64,000 nt of DNA from Stenotrophomonas acidaminiphila (GCF_001431595.1 NZ_LDJO01000024.1:62001-126000), one strand, 5' to 3'. Counted from the first letter of the stretch, positions 41,906 to 51,159 are shown. The notes: generated by a model not told the origin, from the letters alone. Translations and numbers: made by a program.

Positions 41906-43318
41906 TCAGCGCACGATCAGGTCGATCAGCCACTGCGCCTGCCGGTACGGCGGCTTCAGCAGGTCGCCGCCGCTGCGCCGCGCCTGCCACAGGATCGGCA
42001 GCTGCTTGCTCATCGCATCGAAACCGGCGCGGCCGTGGTAGGCCCCCATCCCGCTGGGGCCGATGCCGCCGAACGGCAGGTCGTTGATGGCGAAATGGAA
42101 CAGCGTGTCATTGACGCAGACGCCACCGGCCAGGGTAGCGCGCAGGATCCGCTCCACCTGCGCGCGGTCGTGGCTGAACGGGTACAGCGCCAGCGGCCGG
42201 TCGTGCGCGTTGACGTAGTCGATGGCCTCGTCCAGCGAGCGCACGCTGCGGATCGGGAACACCGGGCCGAAGATCTCCTCCTGCATCACCGTGGCGTCGT
42301 CGCCCGGTTCCAGCACCAGCGTCGGCGGGAACAGCCGCTGCGCCGGATCGGCCTGGCCCAGCTCGATCACCTCCAGGCCGCGGGCGCGGGCGTCGTCCAC
42401 ATACCCCTGCAGGCGCGCGTACTGGCCGGCGTTGATGATGCGGCTGTAGTCCTCGTTGCCGGCCAGCACCTGGCCGTAGCGCGCGCGCACCTGGGTGCGC
42501 AGTGCCTGCACCAGCGCGTCGCGGCGTGCGGCCCCCACCAGCACGTAGTCCGGGGCGATGCAGGTCTGCCCGCCGTTGAACCACTTGCCGGTGGCCAGCC
42601 GCGCCGCGGCCAGTTCCAGCGGATAGTCGTCGCAGACGATCGCCGGCGACTTGCCGCCCAGTTCCAGCGTCAGCGGGGTCAGGTTCGGCGCGGCCGCGGC
42701 CATCACCTTGCGCCCGACCGCGGTGGAGCCGGTGAATACCAGGTGGTCGAACGGCAGCGCTGCAAACGCGGCGGCAACCTCGGCACCGCCTTCGGCGAGG
42801 GCCACGCGCCCGTCCGGAAACACCTCGGCCAGCAGTTCGCGCAGGAAGGCACTGGTGCGCGGCGTGTGCTCGGATGGCTTCAGGTAGACGTGGTTGCCGG
42901 CGGCGATGGCCGTGGCCAGCGGGATCAGCGCCAGGTTGACCGGGTAGTTCCAGGGCGAGATGACGCCGACCACGCCGACCGGCTCGGCGCGGATCTCCGC
43001 GCGTGCCGGCAGGAAGCGCCAGCCCACGCCGACCCGGCGCGGCTTCATCCAGCGGCGCAGGTGCCGGCGCAGGTGGTCGATCTCGTTGAGCACGGCCATG
43101 CCGTCGGCGATGCGCGATTCGTGCAGTGAACGGTGGCCGAAATCGGCGGCAATGGCCTGCGCCATCGCCTCGAGCCGCCGTTTCAGGGCCTGGCGCAGGC
43201 GCAGCAGGTCGGCGCTGCGCTGCGCGCGGTCCGGCTTGTGCGCCTGCCAGGCGGCACGCAGGCGATCCAGCGTCGGGCGCAGTTCGGAAATGGGCGTGGT
43301 GATGGTGGTGGTGTCCAT
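41906..43318 (-). CDS. Coniferyl aldehyde dehydrogenase-type NAD(P) aldehyde dehydrogenase
   Basis: A 470-residue ALDH. Catalytic residues are in place: Asn in VISPWNYPVNL, Glu in TLELGGKSPAIV and Cys in FNGGQTCIAPDYVLV. The APDYVLV phrase and the short N-terminus belong to the class-3-like group that includes CalB coniferyl aldehyde dehydrogenase. The C-terminal hydrophobic stretch suggests weak membrane attachment. It oxidises aromatic or fatty aldehydes to acids; the true substrate is open. It lies 121 bp downstream of the TonB-dependent receptor on the same strand, beyond a large hairpin. Confidence 0.85.
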   Translation of the reverse strand: MDTTTITTPISELRPTLDRLRAAWQAHKPDRAQRSADLLRLRQALKRRLEAMAQAIAADFGHRSLHESRIADGMAVLNEIDHLRRHLRRWMKPRRVGVGWRFLPARAEIRAEPVGVVGVISPWNYPVNLALIPLATAIAAGNHVYLKPSEHTPRTSAFLRELLAEVFPDGRVALAEGGAEVAAAFAALPFDHLVFTGSTAVGRKVMAAAAPNLTPLTLELGGKSPAIVCDDYPLELAAARLATGKWFNGGQTCIAPDYVLVGAARRDALVQALRTQVRARYGQVLAGNEDYSRIINAGQYARLQGYVDDARARGLEVIELGQADPAQRLFPPTLVLEPGDDATVMQEEIFGPVFPIRSVRSLDEAIDYVNAHDRPLALYPFSHDRAQVERILRATLAGGVCVNDTLFHFAINDLPFGGIGPSGMGAYHGRAGFDAMSKQLPILWQARRSGGDLLKPPYRQAQWLIDLIVR

Positions 43319-43387
43319 GGGTCGAGTCTAGTGGCTGCACCGCGGTGCGCGCGACGCGATGCCTGCGGCGGGCCGGAAGCAGGGACT

Positions 43388-43437
43388 GCCCGGGCCAGCG
43401 GGGTACCGGCAGTGCACCGGGGCCCCGCTGGCCGGGC
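43388..43437 (-). repeat. Large imperfect inverted repeat at the end of the TonB-dependent receptor gene
   Basis: gcccgggccagcgggg (43388-43403) pairs with ccccgctggccgggc (43423-43437) over about 15 bp with one bulged G. A nested ccgg/ccgg lies in the 19-nt loop. It begins 2 bp past the receptor stop. No U-tract follows on the minus strand, so it may act as a 3' stabiliser or partial terminator before the aldehyde dehydrogenase gene. Confidence 0.6.
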
Positions 43438-43439
43438 GA

Positions 43440-45911
43440 TCAGAACCGGTACATCAGCTCCATGCCATAGAACCGCGGCTCGCTGACCCCGGCAGCGGTG
43501 GTGCCGACCACCGTGGTGCCATAGGTGTAGAGCCCGTTCACGTAGCGGTTGTCGAAGACATTGTTGGCGTAGGCAGCCACGCTCCAGTGCGTGGACGGCG
43601 AGCGCCAGCGCAGGTACAGGTCGGTGCGGTTGCGTTCCTCGCCGATGGTGAAGGCGGCGTAGCGCCCGCAGTTGCCCTGGCTCAGGGAACCGGCGTTGCA
43701 GCGCGCACTGCCGCCATAGGAATGGCGTGCCGAGAACATCAGCTCGCCATGCGCGCCCAGCGGCACGGTGTAGGCGGCCCCGGCGGCGAAGGACAGGCTC
43801 GGCTCGCCGGTCGGCTGCCCCCCCAGGTCGATCCCTTCCGGGGTGACGTAGTTCTTGTAGGTAGAGTCGATCCATTCGACGGCGACATCGATGCTCAGAT
43901 GATCGCTGGCCTGCCAGCGCGCGCTGAAATCGACACCGTGCGCGGCCAGGTCGCTGGTGCTGACCACATAGCGCGGGATGTCGGACGTCGTGTCCAGCCG
44001 GATCGCCTGGCGGTTGTCGTAGACATAGTGGAACACCGACGCCTCGTACTGGATGCGCAGGTCGCGCAGGTCGCGCTTGATGCCGGCCTCGAAGTTCCAG
44101 ACGCTTTCGTTGGCGAAGCTGGCGCCCGGCGAGAACGCGTTGTAGCCGCCGGCCTTGTAGCCCTTGGCCACCGAGGCGAACAGCATGGTGTCGGCGGACG
44201 GGTGGTAGTCGATCACCAGGCGCGGGCTCCAGTCGCTCCACGCGTGGCTGGCGCGGTTGGTCACGCCCTTGTTGGCCATCGAGACCGGGTCGCTGAAGGC
44301 CAGGTCGAAGCCGGCCAGGAACGCGGCATCGATCGGAATCAGGCCGTCGCCGTCGGTGTCCATGGCGCACAGGCCCAGCGCCTGGCACGGCACCGGCTGC
44401 GGCAGCACGCCGTACTGCTCCAGCGCCTGCAGCGCCTGGTTCAGGGCATCGGCGCGGTGGTGGTCGTTGAACCAGGTGAACGCCTTGCGGTCGCGCGTAT
44501 AGCGCAGGCCGAAAGTCAGGTTGAGCGTGTCGGTGGCGTGCCAGATGACATCGCCGAACAGCGCGTAGGCGGTGGAATCGACGGTGTTGTCGTACGCCTC
44601 GCGCCATGGGTGGCCGAACAGCTGCACCGGGAGGCCGTAGAAGTCGGCCGCATCCTGCAGCATGCCGAACAGCGGCATCCCGTACAGGCCGGCCGCCGCC
44701 GTATTGATGCTGTCGCTGGTCAGGTCGACCACGCTGGATTGGCGCGCCTTTTCCTGGAACCAGCTGGCACCGGCAACCCAGTCCAGCCGCCCGGTGTTGC
44801 CGCTGAATTTGAACTCCTGGTACCAGGTGGTGTTGTCCTCGATGTTGATGGTATCCAGGTACAGCTCGCGGCGGTGGGTGCCGTCTTCCTCGGCGCGGTT
44901 GTAGGTATCGAAGCTGCGCCAGGCGCTGGTCGACACCAGGTGGCCCCATTCGAACGCGTGGTCGAGGATCAGGGTCGCGCCATCGAACGTGCGCGTCTCG
45001 TTGTTGTCCGCCACGTCGGTATGGGCGGCGTGGCCGATCGGGTCCTGGTAGTGCGCCGGATCGGCGGGTACCGGCGGCAGCCCCGGCGCCGGCGGCAACG
45101 CGACGATGCCGATGGCCGGGCGCGAGCGCTGGTCAAGGTCCTCGTGGTCCCAGCTCAGCAGCATCTGCGTGTTGTCGTCGATGTCCCAGCGCAACGCCGC
45201 GCGCGTGGCCCAGTTGCGGCCGTCGTCGAGCGGCCTGCCGGTGGCCGTGTCCCTGACCCAGCCGTCGGTCTGGCTGTTCATCGCATTGAAGCGGAAGGCC
45301 GTGGTCTCGCCCGCCGGCAGGTTGAGCATGCCGTCGAAGTACTGCTTGCCATGGTTGCCCACGCGCACCCGCGCGCGGCCGCCGAACTGGTCGTCGGGCC
45401 GCCGGGTCACGATGGACACCGCACCGGCGGCGGTGTTGCGCCCGAACAGGGTGCCCTGCGGGCCCTTCAGCACCTCGATGCGCTCGACGTCCAGGAACGG
45501 CAGCACGGTGCCGCCGCCGCGGCCGGCGTAGACGCCATCGACATAGACGCCGACGGTCGGGTCGGTACCGATGCCGAAGTCACCGGTACTCAGGCCGCGC
45601 AGCTTGAAGCTGGCCTGGGTGGGCTGGTCGTCGCTGATCGACAGGCCCGGGACGAAACTGTCCAGGTCGCCCAGGTTCTCGGCCATGGTCTGTTCGATGA
45701 CGCTCTGGCCGACCACCTGCAGGGCGATGGGGACATCCTTGAGCTCCTGCTCGCGGCTCTGCGCGGTCACCACGATCCGGTCCAGCTCGATCGCCTCCGG
45801 TGGTGCTGGCGGCGGATGCTGCACCTGCGCCTGCACGGCCAGTGCCGGCGTGGCCAGCAGCGAGGTCAGCAGCGCCCTGCGGACGCCGCGCGACAATCGG
45901 TTGTATGTCAT
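43440..45911 (-). CDS. TonB-dependent outer-membrane receptor
   Basis: An 823-residue protein with a signal peptide ending near ALAVQAQ, a TonB-box-like DRIVVTA, and a plug domain at about 45-165 (LRGLSTGDFGIGTDPTVGVYVDGVY, then FLDVERIEVLKGPQGTLFGRNT, quoted in part). A 22-stranded-type barrel ends in the aromatic MYRF, the outer-membrane sorting signal. An EF-hand-like calcium motif, DTDGDGLIPID, sits in an extracellular loop region. The ligand is unknown. Upstream on the same strand, 94 bp away, is the diheme cytochrome gene. It is probably the uptake component of that module. Confidence 0.93.
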   Translation of the reverse strand: MTYNRLSRGVRRALLTSLLATPALAVQAQVQHPPPAPPEAIELDRIVVTAQSREQELKDVPIALQVVGQSVIEQTMAENLGDLDSFVPGLSISDDQPTQASFKLRGLSTGDFGIGTDPTVGVYVDGVYAGRGGGTVLPFLDVERIEVLKGPQGTLFGRNTAAGAVSIVTRRPDDQFGGRARVRVGNHGKQYFDGMLNLPAGETTAFRFNAMNSQTDGWVRDTATGRPLDDGRNWATRAALRWDIDDNTQMLLSWDHEDLDQRSRPAIGIVALPPAPGLPPVPADPAHYQDPIGHAAHTDVADNNETRTFDGATLILDHAFEWGHLVSTSAWRSFDTYNRAEEDGTHRRELYLDTINIEDNTTWYQEFKFSGNTGRLDWVAGASWFQEKARQSSVVDLTSDSINTAAAGLYGMPLFGMLQDAADFYGLPVQLFGHPWREAYDNTVDSTAYALFGDVIWHATDTLNLTFGLRYTRDRKAFTWFNDHHRADALNQALQALEQYGVLPQPVPCQALGLCAMDTDGDGLIPIDAAFLAGFDLAFSDPVSMANKGVTNRASHAWSDWSPRLVIDYHPSADTMLFASVAKGYKAGGYNAFSPGASFANESVWNFEAGIKRDLRDLRIQYEASVFHYVYDNRQAIRLDTTSDIPRYVVSTSDLAAHGVDFSARWQASDHLSIDVAVEWIDSTYKNYVTPEGIDLGGQPTGEPSLSFAAGAAYTVPLGAHGELMFSARHSYGGSARCNAGSLSQGNCGRYAAFTIGEERNRTDLYLRWRSPSTHWSVAAYANNVFDNRYVNGLYTYGTTVVGTTAAGVSEPRFYGMELMYRF

Positions 45912-46005
45912 CGCGTTCCCCTTTCCCATGTGAGTCCCCCTTGCCAGCATCGGCGCGCGGCGATACCCGGGCCGCACCCTTCCCGTCGTACGTGTGGTTC
46001 CGGCG

Positions 46006-47130
46006 CTAGGCGCCGCAGTCCTGCGCGGGCATCGCCGCGATCCACTGCCGTATCAGCTCCACACCCTCTTCGTGGACCAGGCCGCGCCCCAGCTCCGGCA
46101 TCATCACGCCGGGGTCCACGCTCTGCATGCGGTAGGTCAGGATCGAATCGTCCGGCGCGCCGGGCACGATGTCCCAGGCGCGGTTGCCGGTCCCCTGCCC
46201 CGCGGCGATCGGCAGCTTGCAGCGCCCCAGCCGCAGCGGATCGCGGGTGCCGGCATCCAGCCACATGCCGGAGGTGCGTGCCGCGCCGCTCGGGCTGTGG
46301 CAATGCCCGCAGTTGATGTCCAGGTACGAACGCGCGCGCGCCTCCAGCGGCGCGGCGCGGTCGTTCCAGGCTACGTTCCGCGGCAGTTCGCCGGCAGGCA
46401 GGTCGCCCAGGTAGCCCACTTCCTGCCAGTGCCGCAGCTGGTTGGCCTTGCCGCCGGCATAGGCGAAGTCATGGTTGAGATGCCGTGCCCTGGGGCCGAT
46501 CGGGAAGATCTGCCGGGAGGTGAGGTCGGTGCCGTGGCAGCCGGCGCACTGGTTCTCGTCGGGCACCATGTATTCCAGCGGCTGGCGCCTGCCGTCCGCG
46601 CCGGCCAGGGTCAGCGGCACCAGTTCGCCGGTGCGCATCAGCCGTGCCTCGGTCTGCCCGGCGTTCCACACGTAGGGCAGCGCGATCCAGCCCGAGGCAC
46701 GACGCACCAGCAGCCGCGTCTCCACCAGCCGCACCTTGCCCAGCGTCAGCCCACCGTCCGCGTCCGCGCCGGTGTCGTCGCTGCGCAGCACCGTGTCGCC
46801 TTCGCCACGCGGGTAATAGAAGGTCTTGCTGATGATGGTGCCGACCGGGAAATCGATCGCCCCGTCCTGCCGGTAGCGCGCGGGCATGCCGGCCGGCATC
46901 CACACGGTGCGCAGCTTGTGCGCGTAGTCGGTGAACAGCGCGCTGTCCAGGTCGTACGGCAGTACCTGCGCATTGAGCCGCAGGCGGCCGTCGGCCACGT
47001 ACAGCACGTTCCAGTCGGACAGGCGTTCGGGCTGGCCCTCGGCAAAGAAGTGCACGGGCGCCGGGGCACGCGTGCAGGCGCCCAGGGCGAGCAGTCCGGC
47101 CAGTCCCAGCAGGATCCGATGCAGCGACAT
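46006..47130 (-). CDS. SO2930-family diheme c-type cytochrome lipoprotein
   Basis: A 374-residue lipoprotein, with signal and lipobox LALGAC (C19). Two haem c sites are visible: C195-A-G-C198-H199 (NQCAGCHGTD) and C274-G-H-C277-H278 (NCGHCHSPSG). Blocks typical of the HNE_0200/SO2930 family include PVGTIISKTFYYPRG, YMVPDENQCAGCH, LNHDF and YLDINCGHCHSP. The family is known to occur in two-gene pairs with a parallel beta-helix protein, as here, with no assigned function. The start at 47130 is preceded by gaggtgggg. It begins 10 bp after the beta-helix gene, so they are one operon, exported and membrane-anchored on the periplasmic side. Confidence 0.88.
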   Translation of the reverse strand: MSLHRILLGLAGLLALGACTRAPAPVHFFAEGQPERLSDWNVLYVADGRLRLNAQVLPYDLDSALFTDYAHKLRTVWMPAGMPARYRQDGAIDFPVGTIISKTFYYPRGEGDTVLRSDDTGADADGGLTLGKVRLVETRLLVRRASGWIALPYVWNAGQTEARLMRTGELVPLTLAGADGRRQPLEYMVPDENQCAGCHGTDLTSRQIFPIGPRARHLNHDFAYAGGKANQLRHWQEVGYLGDLPAGELPRNVAWNDRAAPLEARARSYLDINCGHCHSPSGAARTSGMWLDAGTRDPLRLGRCKLPIAAGQGTGNRAWDIVPGAPDDSILTYRMQSVDPGVMMPELGRGLVHEEGVELIRQWIAAMPAQDCGA

Positions 47131-47140
47131 GCGCCCCACC

Positions 47141-48358
47141 TCAACCGCGCTTCAGGTCGACCGCCGGCAGCGACGGCAACGTGCAGTCGTAGCGCGTGGC
47201 GTCCTTGCTCGGGTTCTTGTAGCCGCCTGGGCCGTCGGCATTGAGCACGCCGGAGACGTCGCGCAGGCAGATCTGCGGGCCTTCGGCGCGCCGCGGATTG
47301 ACGTAGCCGTCGAACAGAACGTCCGGGAAGCTCCCGCTCAGGCCGTACATCGCCACCTTCAGGGCCTTGAAGTCCATGCGGTCGGGCGAATCGCCGCCAC
47401 CGGACAGGCGGTTGCCATGCACGTGGATGCGTTCCGGGTACGGATCGAACCCGTCGGAGGCCTTGTCGTCTTTGTAGCCGGTGGAATACACGCTGGAAAC
47501 GATGATGTTGGCGGTGCGGTTGCCGCCGATGTCGTTGTCGAAGATCTCGATGTTGTCGTTGGAGTTGATCACCACGCCGCTGCCGGCCGGCACGCTGGCC
47601 ACCGGGGTGCCCTTGGCGCCGAAATTGTCGTGGTTGTTCTCCAGCACCTTGTTCCGGAATACCCGGATCGCATCGCCCTGCTGGGTCAGCGCCGGCATGT
47701 TGAACACCAGGATGCCGCCGGTGTTGCCGGTGGCCAGGTTGTCGTGGACGTCGGCGTTGATGGTGTTCTCGATCTCGATGCCGGCCACGTTGCGCTCGGC
47801 ACGGTTGTTGCGGACGATGACGTCGCGCGACTGGCCCACGTAGATGCCCGAATCCGAGGCGCCGATGGCCACCGAGTCCTCGATCAGCACGTTCCTGCAC
47901 AGCACCGGGTACAGGCCATAGCCGCCGTTGCTGGTCTTCGGCCCGCCGGTCCACTCCACGCGCACGCCGCGGACGGTGACGTTCTCGCACTGGCTGATCT
48001 TGAAGCCGTCGCCCTTGCTGTCCTCGATCGCCAGGTTCTCCAGGGTGAAACCGTTGGCGTTCACCAGCAGGCCCTCGGCGCCGGCCTTCTGGCCCTTGAA
48101 GCTGAGGATCGACTTGTCCATGCCCTTGCCGCGCAGGGTGACGTTGTCCACGCGCAGGCTGAGGCTGCGGTCGAACCGGAAGGTCCCCTCCGGCACCTCG
48201 ATCACGTCACCGGGCCTGGCATCGAGCAGCTTCTCCTGCAGCACCTTGGCGAAGCCGGCGTCAGCGGGCGCCGGAACCGGAGCCTCGGGCGCCTTATTGC
48301 ACCCGGAGAGGACGAGCGCAACGGCGCCGATCGTGCCGACAAGAATGCTGCATTGCAT
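47141..48358 (-). CDS. Parallel beta-helix repeat lipoprotein
   Basis: A 405-residue lipoprotein with lipobox LVLSGC (C20). After a short linker come a start resembling pectate-lyase-like folds (GDVIEVPEGTFRFDRSLSLRVDNVTLRGKG, quoted in part) and then right-handed beta-helix turns: NVTVRGVRVEW, NVLIEDSVAIGASDSGIYVGQSRDVIVRNN, RAERNVAGIEIENTINADVHDN and NIEIFDNDIGGN. The fold often binds or cleaves polysaccharides; catalytic residues cannot be assigned. This is the partner family of the adjacent cytochrome (the TIGR03805/TIGR03806 pair, as recalled). The start at 48358 follows gggaga. It is the first gene of the operon and is divergent from the AraC-type regulator. Confidence 0.88.
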   Translation of the reverse strand: MQCSILVGTIGAVALVLSGCNKAPEAPVPAPADAGFAKVLQEKLLDARPGDVIEVPEGTFRFDRSLSLRVDNVTLRGKGMDKSILSFKGQKAGAEGLLVNANGFTLENLAIEDSKGDGFKISQCENVTVRGVRVEWTGGPKTSNGGYGLYPVLCRNVLIEDSVAIGASDSGIYVGQSRDVIVRNNRAERNVAGIEIENTINADVHDNLATGNTGGILVFNMPALTQQGDAIRVFRNKVLENNHDNFGAKGTPVASVPAGSGVVINSNDNIEIFDNDIGGNRTANIIVSSVYSTGYKDDKASDGFDPYPERIHVHGNRLSGGGDSPDRMDFKALKVAMYGLSGSFPDVLFDGYVNPRRAEGPQICLRDVSGVLNADGPGGYKNPSKDATRYDCTLPSLPAVDLKRG

Positions 48359-48479
48359 GAATTCTCTCCCGTACGTGCTCGCCAAGTCTGCGCCGCAGTC
48401 TGGTGCGCCCGGGCACATTGCGCGAAGGGCATAAGCGGCATACAAAGGGGGGCAAAACGGACAATCGGAAGGACCTCGG
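48359..48479. promoter_or_regulatory. Divergent control region between the beta-helix operon and the AraC-type regulator
   Basis: A 121-bp region that must hold both divergent promoters. The pentamer gggca occurs three times in the same orientation, at 48411, 48427 and 48450 (spacings 16 and 23 bp), in a locally A-richer segment. AraC-type proteins bind direct repeats, so these are candidate half-sites. The region also carries both ribosome-binding sites. I could not define -10/-35 elements confidently. Confidence 0.45.
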
Positions 48480-49517
48480 ATGCGTTTGAACACCGCAATC
48501 GGCGACGACCTGTCCTCCGCCGACCGACCGACCAACATCCTCTGCGGGCTGATGCAGTTCGCCGCCGAGAGGGGAACCGACTGCAACGCCTGGTTCGCCG
48601 GAACCCGCCTGCAGCCCGAGGAAATCAGCAACCCCGACACCCGCATCTCCTACCGGCAGGCGAGCACGGTGATCCGTCGTGCGCTGGCCGCGCTGGCGGT
48701 CGAGGACCTGGGCCTGGTGCTGGGCGGCCGCCAGAACCTGGGCAACTTCGGCCTGCTCGGGCTGGCGATGAAGACCGCGCCCGACTTCGGCGAGGCGGTA
48801 CGCGTCGGCCTGGCCTACCAGCGCAACAGCGGCGCGCTGATGGACATCACCCTGGCCGAACAGGGCGACGGTTGCGTGGCGGCGGTCGCCAGCGCCCCGG
48901 AGGAGGCCCGCGACCTGCAGCCATTCCTGTGCGAGGAACTGTTTTCCAGCGTGCTGCAGCTGGTGCGCGAACTGGTCGGCCCCGGGTTCTGCCCGCAGCG
49001 CCTGGAGCTTGGATACAAGGCGCCGCACCATGCGCAGCGCTACCGCGACGTGTTCGGCTGCGAGGTGCGCTTCGACCAGCCGCGGCATGCGCTGGTGATC
49101 GACCGGCGCTGGCTGGAACTGCCATTCACCAGCTACAACCCGGTGACGTCGAACCAGGTGATGACCCTGTGCCGCATGCAGATGGACGCCCGCCCGGCAT
49201 GCGGCGAGACCACCGCCGCGCTGGAGAGCCACCTGCGCACCCGCCTGCGCGAGAACCCGCAGATGGCCGAGATGGCCGCGGCGCTGCACCTGAGCGAACG
49301 CACCCTGCGCAGGCAACTGGCCGAGGAAGGCACCTCGTTCAGCGCGATCCACGACCGCGTGCGCACCAAGCGGGCGATGGAACTGCTGCGCGACCCGAGC
49401 CTGTCCATCGTCGCCATCGGCGGCCGGCTCGGCTTCAACGACGCCCGCGAGTTCCGCCGCGCCTTCAAGCGCTGGACCGGACGCGCGCCGAGCCAGGCAC
49501 GACGCTCCGGCGATTGA
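48480..49517 (+). CDS. AraC-type transcriptional regulator with arabinose-binding-like N-terminal domain
   Basis: A 345-residue regulator. The N-terminal region (about 20-210) resembles the Arabinose_bd domain of OruR/ArgR-like AraC proteins (ISYRQASTVIRRALAAL, then GNFGLLGLAMKTAPDF and LAYQRNSGAL). The C-terminal double HTH has MAAALHLSERTLRRQLAEEGTSF (quoted in part) and SIVAIGGRLGFNDAREFRRAFKRWTGRAPSQAR. A ggaagga site lies before the ATG at 48480. Its divergent position makes it the likely activator of the beta-helix-cytochrome(-receptor) operon; the effector is unknown. It is convergent with pgi. Confidence 0.9.
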   Translation: MRLNTAIGDDLSSADRPTNILCGLMQFAAERGTDCNAWFAGTRLQPEEISNPDTRISYRQASTVIRRALAALAVEDLGLVLGGRQNLGNFGLLGLAMKTAPDFGEAVRVGLAYQRNSGALMDITLAEQGDGCVAAVASAPEEARDLQPFLCEELFSSVLQLVRELVGPGFCPQRLELGYKAPHHAQRYRDVFGCEVRFDQPRHALVIDRRWLELPFTSYNPVTSNQVMTLCRMQMDARPACGETTAALESHLRTRLRENPQMAEMAAALHLSERTLRRQLAEEGTSFSAIHDRVRTKRAMELLRDPSLSIVAIGGRLGFNDAREFRRAFKRWTGRAPSQARRSGD

Positions 49518-49575
49518 ACGCGCGCCGGGAGGCGCATGCGGCGCACCATGACGGATGCCGGGCGCAGAACGGACA

Positions 49576-49599
49576 ACGCCGCGCATCACTGCGCGGCGT
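49576..49599. terminator. Hairpin between convergent araC-type gene and pgi
   Basis: A perfect 10-bp stem, acgccgcgca/tgcgcggcgt, with tetraloop tcac lies 59 bp after the regulator stop and 46 bp past the pgi stop. U-tracts are absent. A further palindrome (cccggcgccggg) follows nearby. Confidence 0.6.
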
Positions 49600-49644
49600 C
49601 GGTCCTGCACCCATGGCCCGGCACCCGGCGCCGGGCGCGACCGC

Positions 49645-51159
49645 TCAGCCGCGCAGCTGGGCCAGCGCCTCGCGCGTCATCGGGTCGGCGATCTCCACCG
49701 CCTCGCCCTGCAGCGCCGGCAGCAGCTGGTTGGCCAGCTGCTTGCCCAGTTCGACGCCGAACTGGTCGAAGGCGTTGATGCCCCACACCAGCGACTGCAC
49801 GTAGACCGCGTGCTCGTACATGGCGACCAGCGCGCCCAGCGCATGCGGGGTGAGCGCATCGAGCAGGATCAGCGTGCTCGGGCGCCCGCCCGGGTACTGG
49901 CGGTGCGGGTCGTCGCTGTCCTGGCCGTTGGCCAGGGCCTCGGTCTGCGCCAGCAGGTTGGCCAGCAGCGCCTGGTGGTTGACGGTGTACGGGTCGTCGC
50001 CGCGCACGCAGCCGATGAAATCGGCCGGCACGATGCTGGTGCCCTGGTGCAGCGCCTGGAAGAAGCTGTGCTGCACGTCGGTACCCGCCCCGCCCCACCA
50101 CACCGGCACGGTGTCGGTCTCGACCGGGCTGCCGTCGAGCCTGACCCGCTTGCCCAGGCTTTCCATCACCAGCTGCTGCAGGTAGGCCGGCAGCAGCGCC
50201 AGGCGCTGGTCGTAGGTCATCACCGCGTGGGTGGCGCAGCCCAGTACGTTGCGGTTCCAGATGTCGGTCAGCGCATGCAGCACCGGCAGGTTGCGCTCCA
50301 GCGGCGCGCTGGCCGCATGCGCGTCCATTTCCGCCGCACCGGCCAGCAACTGGCCGAAGCGCTCGAAGCCGATCGCCAGTGCGATCGGGAAACCCACCGC
50401 CGACCACAGCGAATAGCGGCCGCCGACCCAGTCCCACATCGGCAGCACCCGCGCGGCATCGATGTCGAAGGCACGGGCGGCGCGCTCTGGATTGGCGCTG
50501 ACCGCGTAGAGGCGCTCGCTGCCGCCCAGCCAATCGCGCAGGATCGCGCCGTTGAGCAGGGTTTCCTGGGTGCCGAAGGTCTTGGAGATCAGGATGCCGG
50601 CGGTGGTCGCCGGGTCCAGCGCGGCCAGCGTGCGCTGCATCGCCGCGCCGTCGACGTTGGAGACGAAATGCACGCGGAAGCGCGCGCCGCTGGCCGGGCG
50701 CAGCGCATCGGCCACCAGCCGCGGGCCCAGGTCGGAACCGCCGATGCCGACGCTGACGACATCGGTGACGTTGCTGGCCTCAAGCGCCTGCACCAGGGCG
50801 CCCATGCGCGCCTGCACGGCAGCGGCTTCGGCATGCGCGGCCACCGCTGCCGGGGCTTCGCTGGCCGTACCGCGCAACGCGCTGTGCAGTACCGCGCGGT
50901 CCTCGGTGAGGTTGATCCGCTCGCCGCCGAACAGGCGCGCGAAGCCGCCGGCGACATCGCGCGCGGCAGCCAGCTCCAGCAGTGCCCGCAGGGCGGCGCG
51001 GTCGTATTTCTGCCGCGCGAAGTTCACGTACAACGGACCGACCTTGAATGCCAGGGCTTTCACCCGGTCCGGCTCGGCAGCCAACAGCGAAGGAATACCC
51101 GTGCCCTGCAGACGCTGGGCGTGGGCGTGCAATGCGGTCAATCCGTTGTGCGTGGTCAT
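49645..51159 (-). CDS. pgi: Glucose-6-phosphate isomerase
   Basis: A 504-residue glycolytic enzyme interconverting glucose-6-phosphate and fructose-6-phosphate. Motifs seen are [27 protein letters not shown], the PGI signature [16 protein letters not shown] and the C-terminal [13 protein letters not shown] with its catalytic lysine region. [11 protein letters not shown] carries the catalytic histidine. The start at 51159 overlaps the panD stop by 4 bp, so translation is coupled to panD. Confidence 0.96.
   Translation of the reverse strand: MTTHNGLTALHAHAQRLQGTGIPSLLAAEPDRVKALAFKVGPLYVNFARQKYDRAALRALLELAAARDVAGGFARLFGGERINLTEDRAVLHSALRGTASEAPAAVAAHAEAAAVQARMGALVQALEASNVTDVVSVGIGGSDLGPRLVADALRPASGARFRVHFVSNVDGAAMQRTLAALDPATTAGILISKTFGTQETLLNGAILRDWLGGSERLYAVSANPERAARAFDIDAARVLPMWDWVGGRYSLWSAVGFPIALAIGFERFGQLLAGAAEMDAHAASAPLERNLPVLHALTDIWNRNVLGCATHAVMTYDQRLALLPAYLQQLVMESLGKRVRLDGSPVETDTVPVWWGGAGTDVQHSFFQALHQGTSIVPADFIGCVRGDDPYTVNHQALLANLLAQTEALANGQDSDDPHRQYPGGRPSTLILLDALTPHALGALVAMYEHAVYVQSLVWGINAFDQFGVELGKQLANQLLPALQGEAVEIADPMTREALAQLRG

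Noticed and set aside
43359-46316. A 985-codon plus-strand frame opposite the TonB receptor
   Set aside because: It is antisense to a receptor with clear plug and barrel motifs and continues into the cytochrome gene.
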